Source of the DNA: Muribaculaceae bacterium
GTDB lineage: Bacteria; Bacteroidota; Bacteroidia; Bacteroidales; Muribaculaceae
Assembly: GCA_029060625.1 (NCBI GenBank)
Contig: JAIDTO010000065.1
Coordinates: forward strand, 1 to 33,810
DNA length: 33,810 nucleotides
Direction: 5' to 3'
Made by a program: the position numbers and the translations under genes. Below, one piece after another: positions 1-9,667 of this stretch. The notes beneath the pieces are model-generated. The model searched no databases. It saw nothing but the letters and a program-made list of their open reading frames with translations, and was not told where the DNA came from. Within the stretch, counting starts at the first letter, position 1; each line of letters begins with the position of its first letter.

Positions 1-77
1 TCGTTATATAATTATCAAAAATGAAGTTGTTTAGTATCTCAAGGCATTACCCTTGATTACTCCAAAACAAAGTGGAT

Positions 78-1421
78 ATGAAAAAATACAATATTGCAGT
101 TGCCGGGACAGGCTACGTGGGTCTTTCACTTGCCACGCTTCTCGCTCAACACAATCATGTCACAGCGGTGGATGTGATTCCCGAAAAGGTGGATCTTATT
201 AATAAAGGCATTTCCCCGATTCAAGATGAATATATAGAGAAATTCCTTGCAGAAAAGAATCTTGACCTTGTGGCTACTCTCGATGGGGCAGAGGCGTATA
301 AGAATGCTGATTTCGTTGTAATTGCAGCTCCTACTAATTATGACCCAGTGACTAACTTTTTTGACACACATTGCATAGAGGATGTGATAGATCTTGTTCT
401 TTCAGTCAATCCAAATGCAGTGATGGTCATAAAGTCGACAATCCCGGTTGGCTATTGCCGCTCTCTCTACCAGAAATATGCCAATGCCGGGGTTGAAAAG
501 TTCAATCTGATGTTCTTTCCTGAATTCCTTCGCGAATCAAAGGCGCTTTACGACAACCTTTATCCCTCACGCATCATAGCCGGAGTGCCGAAGATAATCG
601 AGAATCCTAAGTATGCTCATGAGAATGATGCGATCCTGAAGGTCACTGACATCAAGGCCATGGATGACGCCGCCCATACTTTTGTGGCGCTTTTGGAGCA
701 AGGTGCGGTCAAGGAGGATATTCCGGTTCTCTATATGGGTATGAAGGAAGCTGAGGCTGTGAAGCTTTTCGCAAACACCTACCTTGCATTACGTGTCAGC
801 TATTTCAACGAGCTTGATACTTATGCCGAAGTAAAGGGACTTGATTCAAAGGCAATAATCGAAGGAGTAGGACTTGATCCTCGAATCGGGGCACACTACA
901 ACAATCCATCGTTTGGCTATGGAGGCTACTGTCTGCCGAAAGATACCAAGCAGCTTCTTGCCAATTATGCAGAGGTGCCGCAAAATATGATGTCAGCTAT
1001 CGTTGAGTCTAATCGCACCCGCAAGGATTTTATTGCTGATCAGGTATTAAAGATGGCCGGATGGTATGATTATACGTCGAACAACCACTATCCTCACACT
1101 TATGGCAAAAGGAAAGCTGACTATGTAGTGCCAAGCGCACCGATTGTAGGAGTCTATCGCCTGACAATGAAGTCTAACTCCGACAATTTCCGCCAGTCGA
1201 GCATCCAGGGTGTGATGAAGCGTATAAAGGCTAAGGGTGCGCAAGTGGTGATATATGAGCCGACACTTGAAGACGGCACCTCTTTTTTCGGAAGTACCGT
1301 CGTAAATGATATTGAAAAATTCAAAAGGATGTCGCAAGCTATCATCGCCAACCGCTATGATGCCGTGCTTGATGATGTGGCAGATAAAGTATATACCAGA
1401 GATATTTTCCGCCGCGACTGA
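78..1421 (+). CDS. ugd: Nucleotide-sugar dehydrogenase (UDP-glucose 6-dehydrogenase family)
   Basis: N-terminal Rossmann motif [42 protein letters not shown]; catalytic region [18 protein letters not shown] track starts at GTG 72; ATG at 78 (MKKYNIAV) is the likelier start. Confidence 0.93.
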   Translation: MKKYNIAVAGTGYVGLSLATLLAQHNHVTAVDVIPEKVDLINKGISPIQDEYIEKFLAEKNLDLVATLDGAEAYKNADFVVIAAPTNYDPVTNFFDTHCIEDVIDLVLSVNPNAVMVIKSTIPVGYCRSLYQKYANAGVEKFNLMFFPEFLRESKALYDNLYPSRIIAGVPKIIENPKYAHENDAILKVTDIKAMDDAAHTFVALLEQGAVKEDIPVLYMGMKEAEAVKLFANTYLALRVSYFNELDTYAEVKGLDSKAIIEGVGLDPRIGAHYNNPSFGYGGYCLPKDTKQLLANYAEVPQNMMSAIVESNRTRKDFIADQVLKMAGWYDYTSNNHYPHTYGKRKADYVVPSAPIVGVYRLTMKSNSDNFRQSSIQGVMKRIKAKGAQVVIYEPTLEDGTSFFGSTVVNDIEKFKRMSQAIIANRYDAVLDDVADKVYTRDIFRRD

Positions 1422-1424
1422 GAT

Positions 1425-3080
1425 TTAAGAGTAGAGGAAACGTTTGATGGAGCGTTTCGGGGTCTTCTCAAATTCATTAGGAATAAGCTGAATCTTCGAG
1501 ATCTGTTCGTAAGGAGCCACCAACCGGTTGAGCTCCTTTCTTGTTTCTTCCATCTTGTCGCCCATGTCAGAGCTTGTCAGGTCAAATTTGTCAAGAGCCG
1601 GATAGTCAGGATAGACAAGTGCTACAAGTTTACCATCTCGCTCCACTACGAGCGACTCTGCAACGAAGGGCATATTGTTGAGCTTGGCTTCGATCTCTTC
1701 AGGATATATATTTTGGCCGCTTGCTGACAGGAGCATAGTCTTATTGCGTCCTCGCAAGAATAGGGTGCCATCTGAGCTTCGGGTGCCCATATCCCCTGTC
1801 TTAAGCCATCCCTTGTCGTCAAGCACAGCTTTGGTGGCTTCAGGGTTGCGGTAGTATCCTTTCATCACGTTTACTCCCTTTACGCATACTTCACCGGGGA
1901 TATTCTCCGGGTCTTCACTCATGATGATTGATTCCATGGTCGGGAGTGTACGTCCGGCACTTCCGGGTATGAATTCCCGCCAAGGTGTATATGAGATCAA
2001 TGGTCCACATTCGGTCATTCCATAGCCCACCGTAAACGGGAATTTTATCTTATGCAGGAAATCTTCTACCTCATGGTTAAGGGCAGCCCCACCGACGATT
2101 ACTTCCTCAAATTCTCCACCGAATGCCTCAATCAATTTTTTGCGAATCTTCGAATATACAAGATTGTCGAGCAATGGCACAGCAAGAGTCCATCTGATAG
2201 GACCCTTCGATATCATGGGAAGAATTTGGGTTTTATATATCTTCTCCAGTATGAGAGGGACACATATAATCAGATTCGGTTTGACTTCTCCAAGAGCCTT
2301 TAGGAGTATTCGTGGTGATGGAGTCTTGTCAAGAATGGTGATATGGCTTCCTACGGCGAGTGGCGTAAGCATGTCGAATGCACAGGCATAGGCATGGGCT
2401 AAAGGAAGAAAGTTGAGTGCACGGCTTGTTCTATAGTGAAGTTTGCTGTGGATTCCAAAGCAAACATTGCCTGCCAAGTTCTCTCCCGTCAGCATGACAC
2501 CTTTGGAAAATCCGGTGGTGCCTGAAGTATAGTTTATCTCTGCAAGTTCGGAATTGTCACGATCTATATATTTTACATCAGAGGGTCCAAAACCATCAGG
2601 ATGCGCACGGTTAAAACGGCGTCTCGTCAGTCTGAAATGACGCTTGATTTCAGCTCCGTCGGCCTCATAAAGCACATCATGCCCCTTAAGTGAAAACACA
2701 GCCTTCACCTTGGTCAGGGAATCGGGATCCATTTGTTCCCAGATGGACTCCTGGACTATAAGCACAGAAGCTCCACTATGGGTCACGATATGACCTATAT
2801 CTATAGGATTGAATTCAGAGAGTATGGGCACAACTACAGCCCCGTATGTGACCACTCCCATATAGATCTGCACCCAATCAGAACAATCTTTACCACAAAG
2901 AGCAATCTTATCTCCCGGCTTTATGCCTATGGCCTTGTAGAAAGTGTGGGCGAGCCCTATGTTGAACGCCAATTGCCCGTAGGTGATGGTATCGCCTTTT
3001 GTGTAGTCAGTCAAGGCTGGAAGATCCCAATTTTCGGCGAAGCTTTTCTCATAGATCTTAATGAAGTTGAGTATTTCCAT
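1425..3080 (-). CDS. AMP-binding acyl-CoA synthetase/ligase (long-chain fatty acid-CoA ligase-like)
   Basis: AMP-binding motif INYTSGTTGFSKGVMLT, VGYGMTECGPLISY, LKTGDMGTRSSDGTLFLRGRNKTMLLSASGQNIYPEEIE. Confidence 0.92.
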   Translation of the reverse strand: MEILNFIKIYEKSFAENWDLPALTDYTKGDTITYGQLAFNIGLAHTFYKAIGIKPGDKIALCGKDCSDWVQIYMGVVTYGAVVVPILSEFNPIDIGHIVTHSGASVLIVQESIWEQMDPDSLTKVKAVFSLKGHDVLYEADGAEIKRHFRLTRRRFNRAHPDGFGPSDVKYIDRDNSELAEINYTSGTTGFSKGVMLTGENLAGNVCFGIHSKLHYRTSRALNFLPLAHAYACAFDMLTPLAVGSHITILDKTPSPRILLKALGEVKPNLIICVPLILEKIYKTQILPMISKGPIRWTLAVPLLDNLVYSKIRKKLIEAFGGEFEEVIVGGAALNHEVEDFLHKIKFPFTVGYGMTECGPLISYTPWREFIPGSAGRTLPTMESIIMSEDPENIPGEVCVKGVNVMKGYYRNPEATKAVLDDKGWLKTGDMGTRSSDGTLFLRGRNKTMLLSASGQNIYPEEIEAKLNNMPFVAESLVVERDGKLVALVYPDYPALDKFDLTSSDMGDKMEETRKELNRLVAPYEQISKIQLIPNEFEKTPKRSIKRFLYS

Positions 3081-3130
3081 AGATTTTGGTTTTTCAGGTA
3101 GGTAGATTTAGTTTTTTTATTATATAACAC

Positions 3131-3164
3131 AGAAGACCGGCCTAATGATTAAGACCGGTCTTCT
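3131..3164. terminator. Perfect 10-bp inverted repeat (agaagaccgg...ccggtcttct) followed by a T-rich run on the + strand
   Basis: Read directly; lies between the HIT gene and the AMP-ligase gene. T-tract is on the + strand, so orientation is uncertain. Confidence 0.5.
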
Positions 3165-3187
3165 TTTTAATTTATGAGATAGCTTGT

Positions 3188-3580
3188 TTATTCAAAATTC
3201 TTTGCTATTTCGTCAGCTATGCGCTGCATCTCTGCAGGTTCAGGAGCGTCAATCTTGTGGCTGAAGTCCATGTCCCCTTCCGTAGTAAGGGGCACCAGGT
3301 GGATGTGGGCGTGTGGTACTTCAAGTCCTAGTACTGCCTGGCCAACCTTGCGGCATGGAATAGCAGCCTTAATGGCTTTTGCCACTCGCTTGGCAAATAT
3401 TTGAAGCCCGGCAATGGTTTCGTCATCAAGATCAAATATATAATCAGTCTCCTGTTTTGGAATGACGAGAGTGTGGCCTTTACGCAGCGGATTGATGTCG
3501 AGGAATGCATGGTAGCGGTCGTCTTCAGCCACTTTGTATGAAGGGATTTCCCCTGCCACAATTTTTGAGAAAACAGTCAT
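3188..3580 (-). CDS. HIT family protein (histidine triad)
   Basis: MTVFSKIVAGEIPSYKVAEDDRYHAFLDINPLRKGHTLVIPK and histidine triad HAHIHLVPL. Confidence 0.95.
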   Translation of the reverse strand: MTVFSKIVAGEIPSYKVAEDDRYHAFLDINPLRKGHTLVIPKQETDYIFDLDDETIAGLQIFAKRVAKAIKAAIPCRKVGQAVLGLEVPHAHIHLVPLTTEGDMDFSHKIDAPEPAEMQRIADEIAKNFE

Positions 3581-3582
3581 GC

Positions 3583-4047
3583 TTAGAGTTCTATTTTGAT
3601 GATTTCGAAATCAAGTACGCCTACGGGAGCCTCTACCTTGACAGTCTCTCCAACTTTGTGACCCATCAATGCTTTTGCAATGGGGGTAGAAGAGGCAATC
3701 TTCTTCTCCGCAAGGTTAGCTTCGTTTTCAGTCACGATAGTGTATGTCATCTGCATACCGTTCTTGACATTCTTGATTGTTACTTTATTAAGCAGACCTA
3801 CTTCATCAGTAGTGATCTTGCTGTCGTCGATGATGCGCGATGAAGCTATAAGCTCTTTTATCTTGGCAATCTTCATCTCAAGCATGCCCTGAGCTTCTTT
3901 GGCAGCATCGTATTCTGCATTTTCTGAGAGGTCGCCTTTGTCGCGAGCCTCAGCAATTGCATTCTTGATGGCCGGACGTTGCGCCTCGAGTTCGGCAAGC
4001 TCAGCCATCTTCTTGTCATATCCTTCTTTAGTGAGGTAAGTAGCCAT
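3583..4047 (-). CDS. greA: Transcription elongation factor GreA
   Basis: YLTKEGYDKKMAELAELEAQRPAIKNAIAEARDKGDLSENAEYDAAKEAQGMLEMKI is the GreA coiled-coil; C-terminal FKBP-like domain; 154 aa. Confidence 0.96.
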   Translation of the reverse strand: MATYLTKEGYDKKMAELAELEAQRPAIKNAIAEARDKGDLSENAEYDAAKEAQGMLEMKIAKIKELIASSRIIDDSKITTDEVGLLNKVTIKNVKNGMQMTYTIVTENEANLAEKKIASSTPIAKALMGHKVGETVKVEAPVGVLDFEIIKIEL

Positions 4048-4194
4048 ATCTTTTTGCTTGTTCCGGATTGCTCCGGGATGAATAATAATTCTTGTTAATT
4101 GTATTTATAAGCGTTTTTCTTAGGGGTTAAAAAAGATGAGTCCCCTTTATCAGCTCTTTTTGAACTTCCAAAAGGACCCTCGTCAATTTGCTTG

Positions 4195-4226
4195 CAAAGT
4201 TAGCAAAAAAAAGTGATATATGCAAA
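4195..4226 (-). promoter_or_regulatory. Bacteroidota-type promoter for greA: TTTG-N20-TAACTTTG
   Basis: On the minus strand TTTG (4223-4226) and TAACTTTG (4195-4202) are 20 nt apart, matching TTTG-N19-21-TAnnTTTG. Confidence 0.7.
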
Positions 4227-4292
4227 TTTACACAGATTCCTTTTATTAAAAAATGTTATTTGAAATAGCACTTTGCGTCCGATAAATGGCAA

Positions 4293-4317
4293 CGGCATCC
4301 TCCATAGGAAGATGCCG
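4293..4317 (-). terminator. Hairpin downstream of gyrB (cggcatcctcc-ata-ggaagatgccg)
   Basis: 11-bp stem with one mismatch, about 40 nt past the gyrB stop; weak T-tract. Confidence 0.5.
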
Positions 4318-4358
4318 CTGTCATGTGTGTATTTGATCTCCTTGACGTATGTCTGGAA

Positions 4359-6329
4359 TTAAGTGTCGATGTTGGCGTAAGTGGCATGCTCTTCGATGAA
4401 TTCGCGGCGTGGGGCCACTTCTTCGCCCATAAGCACAGCGAAAGTATGGTCGGCGCTTGCGGCATCTGTAAGAGTGACACGCTTCAGCATTCGGTTTTCA
4501 GGATCCATTGTGGTTTCCCACAACTGCTCAGGGTTCATCTCACCAAGACCTTTATAGCGCTGGATCTCAAGTCGGTTTCGGTCGCCACCACAATTTTTAT
4601 CTACAAAAGTCTGCACTTGTTGGTCGGTCCATGCGTAGTCAAAGATTTTTTTCTTGCCTTTCACGGTGCATTTATATAGCGGGGGAGTGGCTATATAAAG
4701 GTAGCCATTGTCAATGATCGGACGGATGCGGCGGAAGAAGAATGTCATCAGCAAGGTTGCGATATGTGCACCATCGACATCGGCATCGGTCATGATGATA
4801 ATCTTGTGGTAACGCAATTTTGATACATTGGGCTCCTTGGAGTCTTCCTCTGTGCCGATTGTCACACCAAGGGCCTTGAACATATTTACGATCTCCTCCG
4901 ATTCAAACACCTTGTGCTCCATGGCTTTCTCCACGTTGAGGATTTTTCCTCTCAAAGGAAGAATTGCCTGGAAATTAGGATTGCGGCCTTGTTTTGCACT
5001 GCCTCCTGCGGAGTCACCCTCGACGAGGAAGATCTCACACTCTGCTGCGTCACGGCTCTTGCAGTCGGCAAGTTTTCCCGGCAGTCCTGCTCCACCAAGC
5101 GGAGTCTTGCGCTGCACTTTCATGCGCGCATTATAGGCGGCCTGACGAGCAGTGGCAGCGAGCACCACCTTATCGACAATGGCGCGTGCCTGCTTGGGAT
5201 GCTCCTCCAGATAATTGCGCAGGGCTTCGCTTACGGCAGTCTGCACTACACCCATCACATCGTTGTTGCCGAGTTTTGTCTTTGTCTGGCCCTCAAACTG
5301 AGGCTCAGCAACTTTCACTGATACCACAGCAGTAAGGCCATCACGGAAGTCCTCCTTTGAGAGCTCTATCTTCTGCTTGTTGAGCTTGTCGAGAAGGTTG
5401 TTGTCGTCGGCATATTTCTTGAGGGTGGAGGTCAGGCCGCGACGGAAGCCGGTCAGGTGTGTGCCCCCCTCTATAGTGTTGATATTGTTGACGTAGGAAT
5501 ATATGTTCTCATTGAAGGAAGTGTTATAAGTCATCGCCACTTCCACCGGCACGCCATTGCGCTCAGTCTTGAGGTCGATGATGTCTTCAATGAGAGGTTC
5601 CTTGCCTTGATCAATATATCTGACGAATTCCTTCAATCCTTCATTGCTATGGAAGCGTTCGCTGCGAGGATTGCCTTTCTCATCGCGGAAGCGTTCGTCG
5701 ATAAGGGTCAGCGTGATGCCTGCATTCAGATAAGCAAGGTCACGGAGGCGATTGGCAAGGGTCTCATAGTCATAGATGGTCTCTGTGAATATGCTTGCGT
5801 CAGGATGGAAGATGATTGTGGTGCCGGTATGGTCAGTCTCTCCAATCACCTGCAGGTCGCAAGTCGGTTTTCCGAAAGCATATTCCTGCATGTGTATCTT
5901 TCCATCACGGTGGATTTCAGCACGAAGATAGTCGGAGAGTGCATTGACGCAACTTACGCCCACACCATGAAGACCGCCGGACACTTTATAAGAGCCTTTG
6001 TCAAACTTTCCGCCTGCATGAAGCACAGTCAGCACAACCTCAAGGGCTGGCTTGTGCATCTTTTCATGCATGTCTACCGGGATGCCTCGGCCATTGTCGT
6101 CGACACGTATTGAGTTGTCTTCAAGTATAGTCACCTTAATGTCTGACGCATACCCGGCAAGGGCTTCGTCGATAGAGTTGTCCACCACTTCATATACGAG
6201 ATGGTGAAGACCGCGACCGGAGATGTCTCCGATATACATCGCAGGGCGTTTCCTGACGGCCTCAAGGCCTTCGAGCACCTGGATGTTTTCTGCCGCATAT
6301 TCGTGTTGTTGTATTTCTTCCTGTTCCAT
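4359..6329 (-). CDS. gyrB: DNA gyrase subunit B
   Basis: YAAENIQVLEGLEAVRKRPAMYIGD, VSGGLHGVGVSCVNALS, EIFLVEGDSAGGSAKQGRNPNFQAILPLRGKILNVEKA, IIIMTDADVDGAHI, QRYKGLGEMNPEQLWETTMDP. Confidence 0.97.
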   Translation of the reverse strand: MEQEEIQQHEYAAENIQVLEGLEAVRKRPAMYIGDISGRGLHHLVYEVVDNSIDEALAGYASDIKVTILEDNSIRVDDNGRGIPVDMHEKMHKPALEVVLTVLHAGGKFDKGSYKVSGGLHGVGVSCVNALSDYLRAEIHRDGKIHMQEYAFGKPTCDLQVIGETDHTGTTIIFHPDASIFTETIYDYETLANRLRDLAYLNAGITLTLIDERFRDEKGNPRSERFHSNEGLKEFVRYIDQGKEPLIEDIIDLKTERNGVPVEVAMTYNTSFNENIYSYVNNINTIEGGTHLTGFRRGLTSTLKKYADDNNLLDKLNKQKIELSKEDFRDGLTAVVSVKVAEPQFEGQTKTKLGNNDVMGVVQTAVSEALRNYLEEHPKQARAIVDKVVLAATARQAAYNARMKVQRKTPLGGAGLPGKLADCKSRDAAECEIFLVEGDSAGGSAKQGRNPNFQAILPLRGKILNVEKAMEHKVFESEEIVNMFKALGVTIGTEEDSKEPNVSKLRYHKIIIMTDADVDGAHIATLLMTFFFRRIRPIIDNGYLYIATPPLYKCTVKGKKKIFDYAWTDQQVQTFVDKNCGGDRNRLEIQRYKGLGEMNPEQLWETTMDPENRMLKRVTLTDAASADHTFAVLMGEEVAPRREFIEEHATYANIDT

Positions 6330-6347
6330 TTATGGATTTGAATTTTT

Positions 6348-6923
6348 CTATTTCTTTTCTTCAAGAGCCTTGACAATAGATGAGAAGATGGAGTCCACAT
6401 CTCCAAGACCATTGATCTGCATATATGACCCTTTGTCTTGGTAGTGCTCTTTAAGAGGTTCCGTTTGATTGTGATAGACCTTCAGTCGATTGAGAATCGT
6501 GTCGATATTGTCGTCGGCACGTCCGGTTTCAGCACCTCGCTTAAGCATGCGGGCCACCAGCTCCTCTTCCGGCACCTCGAGGCCTATCACGCCAGTCAGG
6601 TCTGACCCGGTCTCTACAAGCAGTTTCTCCAGCTCCACAGCCTGCGGTATTGTACGCGGGAAACCATCGAAGATGACTCCCTTGCAATCTTTAGGGAGAC
6701 CTTTAAGTTCTTGGCGCAGTATGTCGACCATAAGGTCGTCGGGAATGAGGTGGCCTTTGCTTATGTAGGAATCAGCTATCTTCCCGAGTTCTGTGCCTTC
6801 TTTTATTTGCTTGCGAAGCACCTCTCCTGTCGAGATATGGTGAAGACCATACTTGTCGATTATTTTTTCGCTTTGTGTGCCTTTCCCGCTTCCGGGGGCA
6901 CCGAATAATACCAGATTCAACAT
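6348..6923 (-). CDS. adk: Adenylate kinase
   Basis: MLNLVLFGAPGSGKGTQSEKI P-loop; GVIFDGFPRTIPQA. Confidence 0.96.
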   Translation of the reverse strand: MLNLVLFGAPGSGKGTQSEKIIDKYGLHHISTGEVLRKQIKEGTELGKIADSYISKGHLIPDDLMVDILRQELKGLPKDCKGVIFDGFPRTIPQAVELEKLLVETGSDLTGVIGLEVPEEELVARMLKRGAETGRADDNIDTILNRLKVYHNQTEPLKEHYQDKGSYMQINGLGDVDSIFSSIVKALEEKK

Positions 6924-6974
6924 TGGCGTTTTAGCTGTTAGAATTGTCTTAATGGGTATGATATTTCAGTCGGC

Positions 6975-7526
6975 TCAGTCTTCATTTATGACATATATGT
7001 CAGGTATATTGCGGGCCTTTCCGTCAAGGTCCAGACCATAGCCTATGATGAATTTTGGCGGAATTGTGAATGCAATGTAGTCGGGCACGAATCCTGTTTG
7101 GCTGCTTACAGGTTTGTAAAGCAGGGTTGCAAACTTCACTGATGCCGGGTTCTTCTTTTTCAGGTCTTCGATCATCCGGCAAGCCGTGAGGCCTGTGTCT
7201 ACGATATCTTCGATAATGATTACGTCGCGGCCTTCAATGTCGTCGGTCAACCCGATGATTTGTTTCACGGATCCGGTGGAAGAAGTGCCTTCATACGATT
7301 TGTATCTTATGAAAGATATTTTGGCATCATTTAGGCCGGTGGCTCGGATTAGGTCTGATGCGAAAACGAAGGCTCCTGTGAGGACGCATAGGAAAATGGG
7401 TGCTTTCCCTGCGTAATCTTTGGCTATTTCTGCAGCCACTCGCTCCACTTGCAAGGCTATCTCCTCATGTGTGAGATAGGGGACAAATGTGAGCCCGTCT
7501 ATGATAACTTGCTTCTCTTTTTGCAT
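6975..7526 (-). CDS. hpt: Hypoxanthine phosphoribosyltransferase
   Basis: VIIIEDIVDTGLT PRPP-binding motif and LLYKPVS. The ORF-track start at 7553 lies over the -7 promoter box, so the ATG at 7526 (MQKEKQVIIDGL) is preferred. Confidence 0.92.
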   Translation of the reverse strand: MQKEKQVIIDGLTFVPYLTHEEIALQVERVAAEIAKDYAGKAPIFLCVLTGAFVFASDLIRATGLNDAKISFIRYKSYEGTSSTGSVKQIIGLTDDIEGRDVIIIEDIVDTGLTACRMIEDLKKKNPASVKFATLLYKPVSSQTGFVPDYIAFTIPPKFIIGYGLDLDGKARNIPDIYVINED

Positions 7527-7542
7527 ATGACAATAGTTTGTG

Positions 7543-7573
7543 CAAAGATACAAAAAAATATTGAGAATGCAAA
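7543..7573 (-). promoter_or_regulatory. Bacteroidota-type promoter for hpt: TTTG-N19-TATCTTTG
   Basis: Minus strand TTTG (7570-7573) and TATCTTTG (7543-7550), spacer 19 nt. Confidence 0.7.
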
Positions 7574-7633
7574 ATTAGTTTTCGGGTTTTCAGGTTTTCA
7601 AGTTAGTATTACCCAACTTTTCTGCGGGATTTA

Positions 7634-9628
7634 TCAGAGCAATTCAAAATCCGTATCGATGGCTGTCACCTGGAATTCTGTGCGTCGATTGATCTGGTCG
7701 GCAGCCTCTTGGTCTTCTTCTGAAAGCTCCTCTATGAATTCGGGAGTCAGCACTGTGCCTTCCTCAAACTGCGGGAACTCCTTGTTAATGCGTTTTGTGA
7801 CTGTCTTGGGGCGTGTCTTTCCGTAGCCCGACCATGTAAGGCGAGCTGAGTTGATCCCTTTACCCACAAGATAATCTACTACGCTCTTCGCCCTTCGCTC
7901 AGAGAGGTCGATATTGTATTCTTCGCTCCCTTTTCGGTCGGTGTGAGCGCTCATTTCAATCGACACATTGGGGTTGTCTTCAAGCATAACAGCAAGTTCA
8001 TCAAGGGCCTCTTTAGATTCCGGACGTAGCGAGGCTTTGTCAAAATCATAGAAGATGTTTTCCACTACGCTTGGTTTTGATATGGATGCAAGTATGAAGT
8101 CGATTCCATATTCTGCATCTTCCTCTGCGGAGTCGCTTTCAAACTCCACTTTCTGGTTTAGATAGCCTTTTGCCCCCGCCATCATCACGTATTTCACTCC
8201 TCGTTGAAGATTGAATCGGAAACTGCCGTCGTCTCTTGCCACCTCCTTTTGATTGGATCCATCGTTGCCTACGATTCTTATTGTTGCGTTGGGCACGGGC
8301 TCATCATCTTTGTCTACTACCCACCCTGCAATGCTAATCTTTAAGTCTGGCAGGAGGAACGAGTAAATATGGTCGTATCCTCGGGCATCACCACGGTTGC
8401 TGCTGAAAAATCCGGATTCTCCCGGGCCGAACGTGATGCCGAAGTCATCGCCGGTGGAGTTTATGGGTTGTCCCATATTGTCAATGCTCCATCGGTCGCC
8501 CGTTGAGTTTAGCGTTGCTTTGAATATATCGAGTCCTCCGAAGCCTGAATGCCCATCGCTTGAAAAATAAAGTAGGGAGTCTGTGCGAAGGTATGGGAAA
8601 GATTCGTTCCCTTCCGTATTTATTTGAGGCCCAAGATTCTCTAATGAGCCGCCACGCTCCTGAAGATTTATGCGCCAGATATCGAGGCCTCCATAGCCGC
8701 CCGGCATATCTGATGTGAAGTAAAGGTATCTGCCGTCGGGTGAAACTGCCGGGTGCCCTACGGCTGTCACAGTATCATTAAGTATTTCAAATTTCTGGGG
8801 TGCGCTCCAGGATGCTTCGCTGCGGCGCGAAGTATGTATCTCAACGGATGTGCTTGAGTTCTCAGATCGTTTTGCTACTGTCAGGTACATGGTCTGTCCG
8901 TCAGGTGAGAAGGAAATGATCCCTTCATCTGCATCAGTGTTCAGTTCCCCTTCCACCGGACCGGGACGCAGCCATTCCCCTTTTTCGTTTTTCTTTGCCA
9001 TCCATATATCACCCTTTTTCATTCCGGTTATTTCCGATTTGTTTTCGCCGGTTGCCTTTTCATTGGTGGTGGTATAATATAGAATGTCGTAGTTCTTGTC
9101 GAAATACATCGGCGCAAAGTCGGCTCTTCTGGAGTTGAAGAGCTTCGGCTGTTTCACCACATAACGGCTTTTGGGGGCATCTTTGGATGATATTGCGATG
9201 TTGCACCCGCGAATCCCGGAGCGTGCTACAGGGTCGTCGGGTTTCCATTCCAAATACTTTTCATACTCAGTGATGGCTTGTGGATATTTACCTGATGCCT
9301 GCAGCATTTGTCCCAATCTGAGATATATCATGGAGTCAGTCTGCCCGTATCTCAGAGCATTTTGATATGCAGCCACCGCATTTGCGGGTCGATTAAGACG
9401 CTGATAGCATGTGGCAAGTTTATAAGCCACTTCTCCGCGGAGTGGACGTTCCTCGGGTTTTGTGAGCCTGTTGTAGATCTTTCGGTACATATTAGAGGCA
9501 TTGAAAAACTCCCCTCTGGCGAGAGTGTCGTCAGCATCAGAGAGTTTTACTGATTTGCATGAAGGCAATGCCACAATAAGCAGCACGAAATAAAGCGCAG
9601 TCAGGAATATATGTCTATTCTTAGCCAT
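7634..9628 (-). CDS. PorE-like outer-membrane lipoprotein: TPR + PD40/WD40-like propeller + carboxypeptidase-regulatory-like domain + OmpA C-terminal domain
   Basis: Lipobox-like VALPSCKS; TPR-like AYKLATCYQRLNRPANAVAAYQNALRYGQ; repeated SPDGxxxYxxS blades; AGWVVDKDDEPVPNATIRIVGNDGS CRD-like domain; OmpA IEMSAHTDRKGSEEYNIDLSERRAKSVVDYLVGKGI. Confidence 0.85.
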   Translation of the reverse strand: MAKNRHIFLTALYFVLLIVALPSCKSVKLSDADDTLARGEFFNASNMYRKIYNRLTKPEERPLRGEVAYKLATCYQRLNRPANAVAAYQNALRYGQTDSMIYLRLGQMLQASGKYPQAITEYEKYLEWKPDDPVARSGIRGCNIAISSKDAPKSRYVVKQPKLFNSRRADFAPMYFDKNYDILYYTTTNEKATGENKSEITGMKKGDIWMAKKNEKGEWLRPGPVEGELNTDADEGIISFSPDGQTMYLTVAKRSENSSTSVEIHTSRRSEASWSAPQKFEILNDTVTAVGHPAVSPDGRYLYFTSDMPGGYGGLDIWRINLQERGGSLENLGPQINTEGNESFPYLRTDSLLYFSSDGHSGFGGLDIFKATLNSTGDRWSIDNMGQPINSTGDDFGITFGPGESGFFSSNRGDARGYDHIYSFLLPDLKISIAGWVVDKDDEPVPNATIRIVGNDGSNQKEVARDDGSFRFNLQRGVKYVMMAGAKGYLNQKVEFESDSAEEDAEYGIDFILASISKPSVVENIFYDFDKASLRPESKEALDELAVMLEDNPNVSIEMSAHTDRKGSEEYNIDLSERRAKSVVDYLVGKGINSARLTWSGYGKTRPKTVTKRINKEFPQFEEGTVLTPEFIEELSEEDQEAADQINRRTEFQVTAIDTDFELL

Positions 9629-9667
9629 ATAGATACAACGAAGGCTCCCTTGCGTTTATTGTTGGGG

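Noticed and set aside
5457-6113. 218-aa plus-strand ORF
   Set aside because: Antisense to gyrB; explained by codon bias of gyrB.
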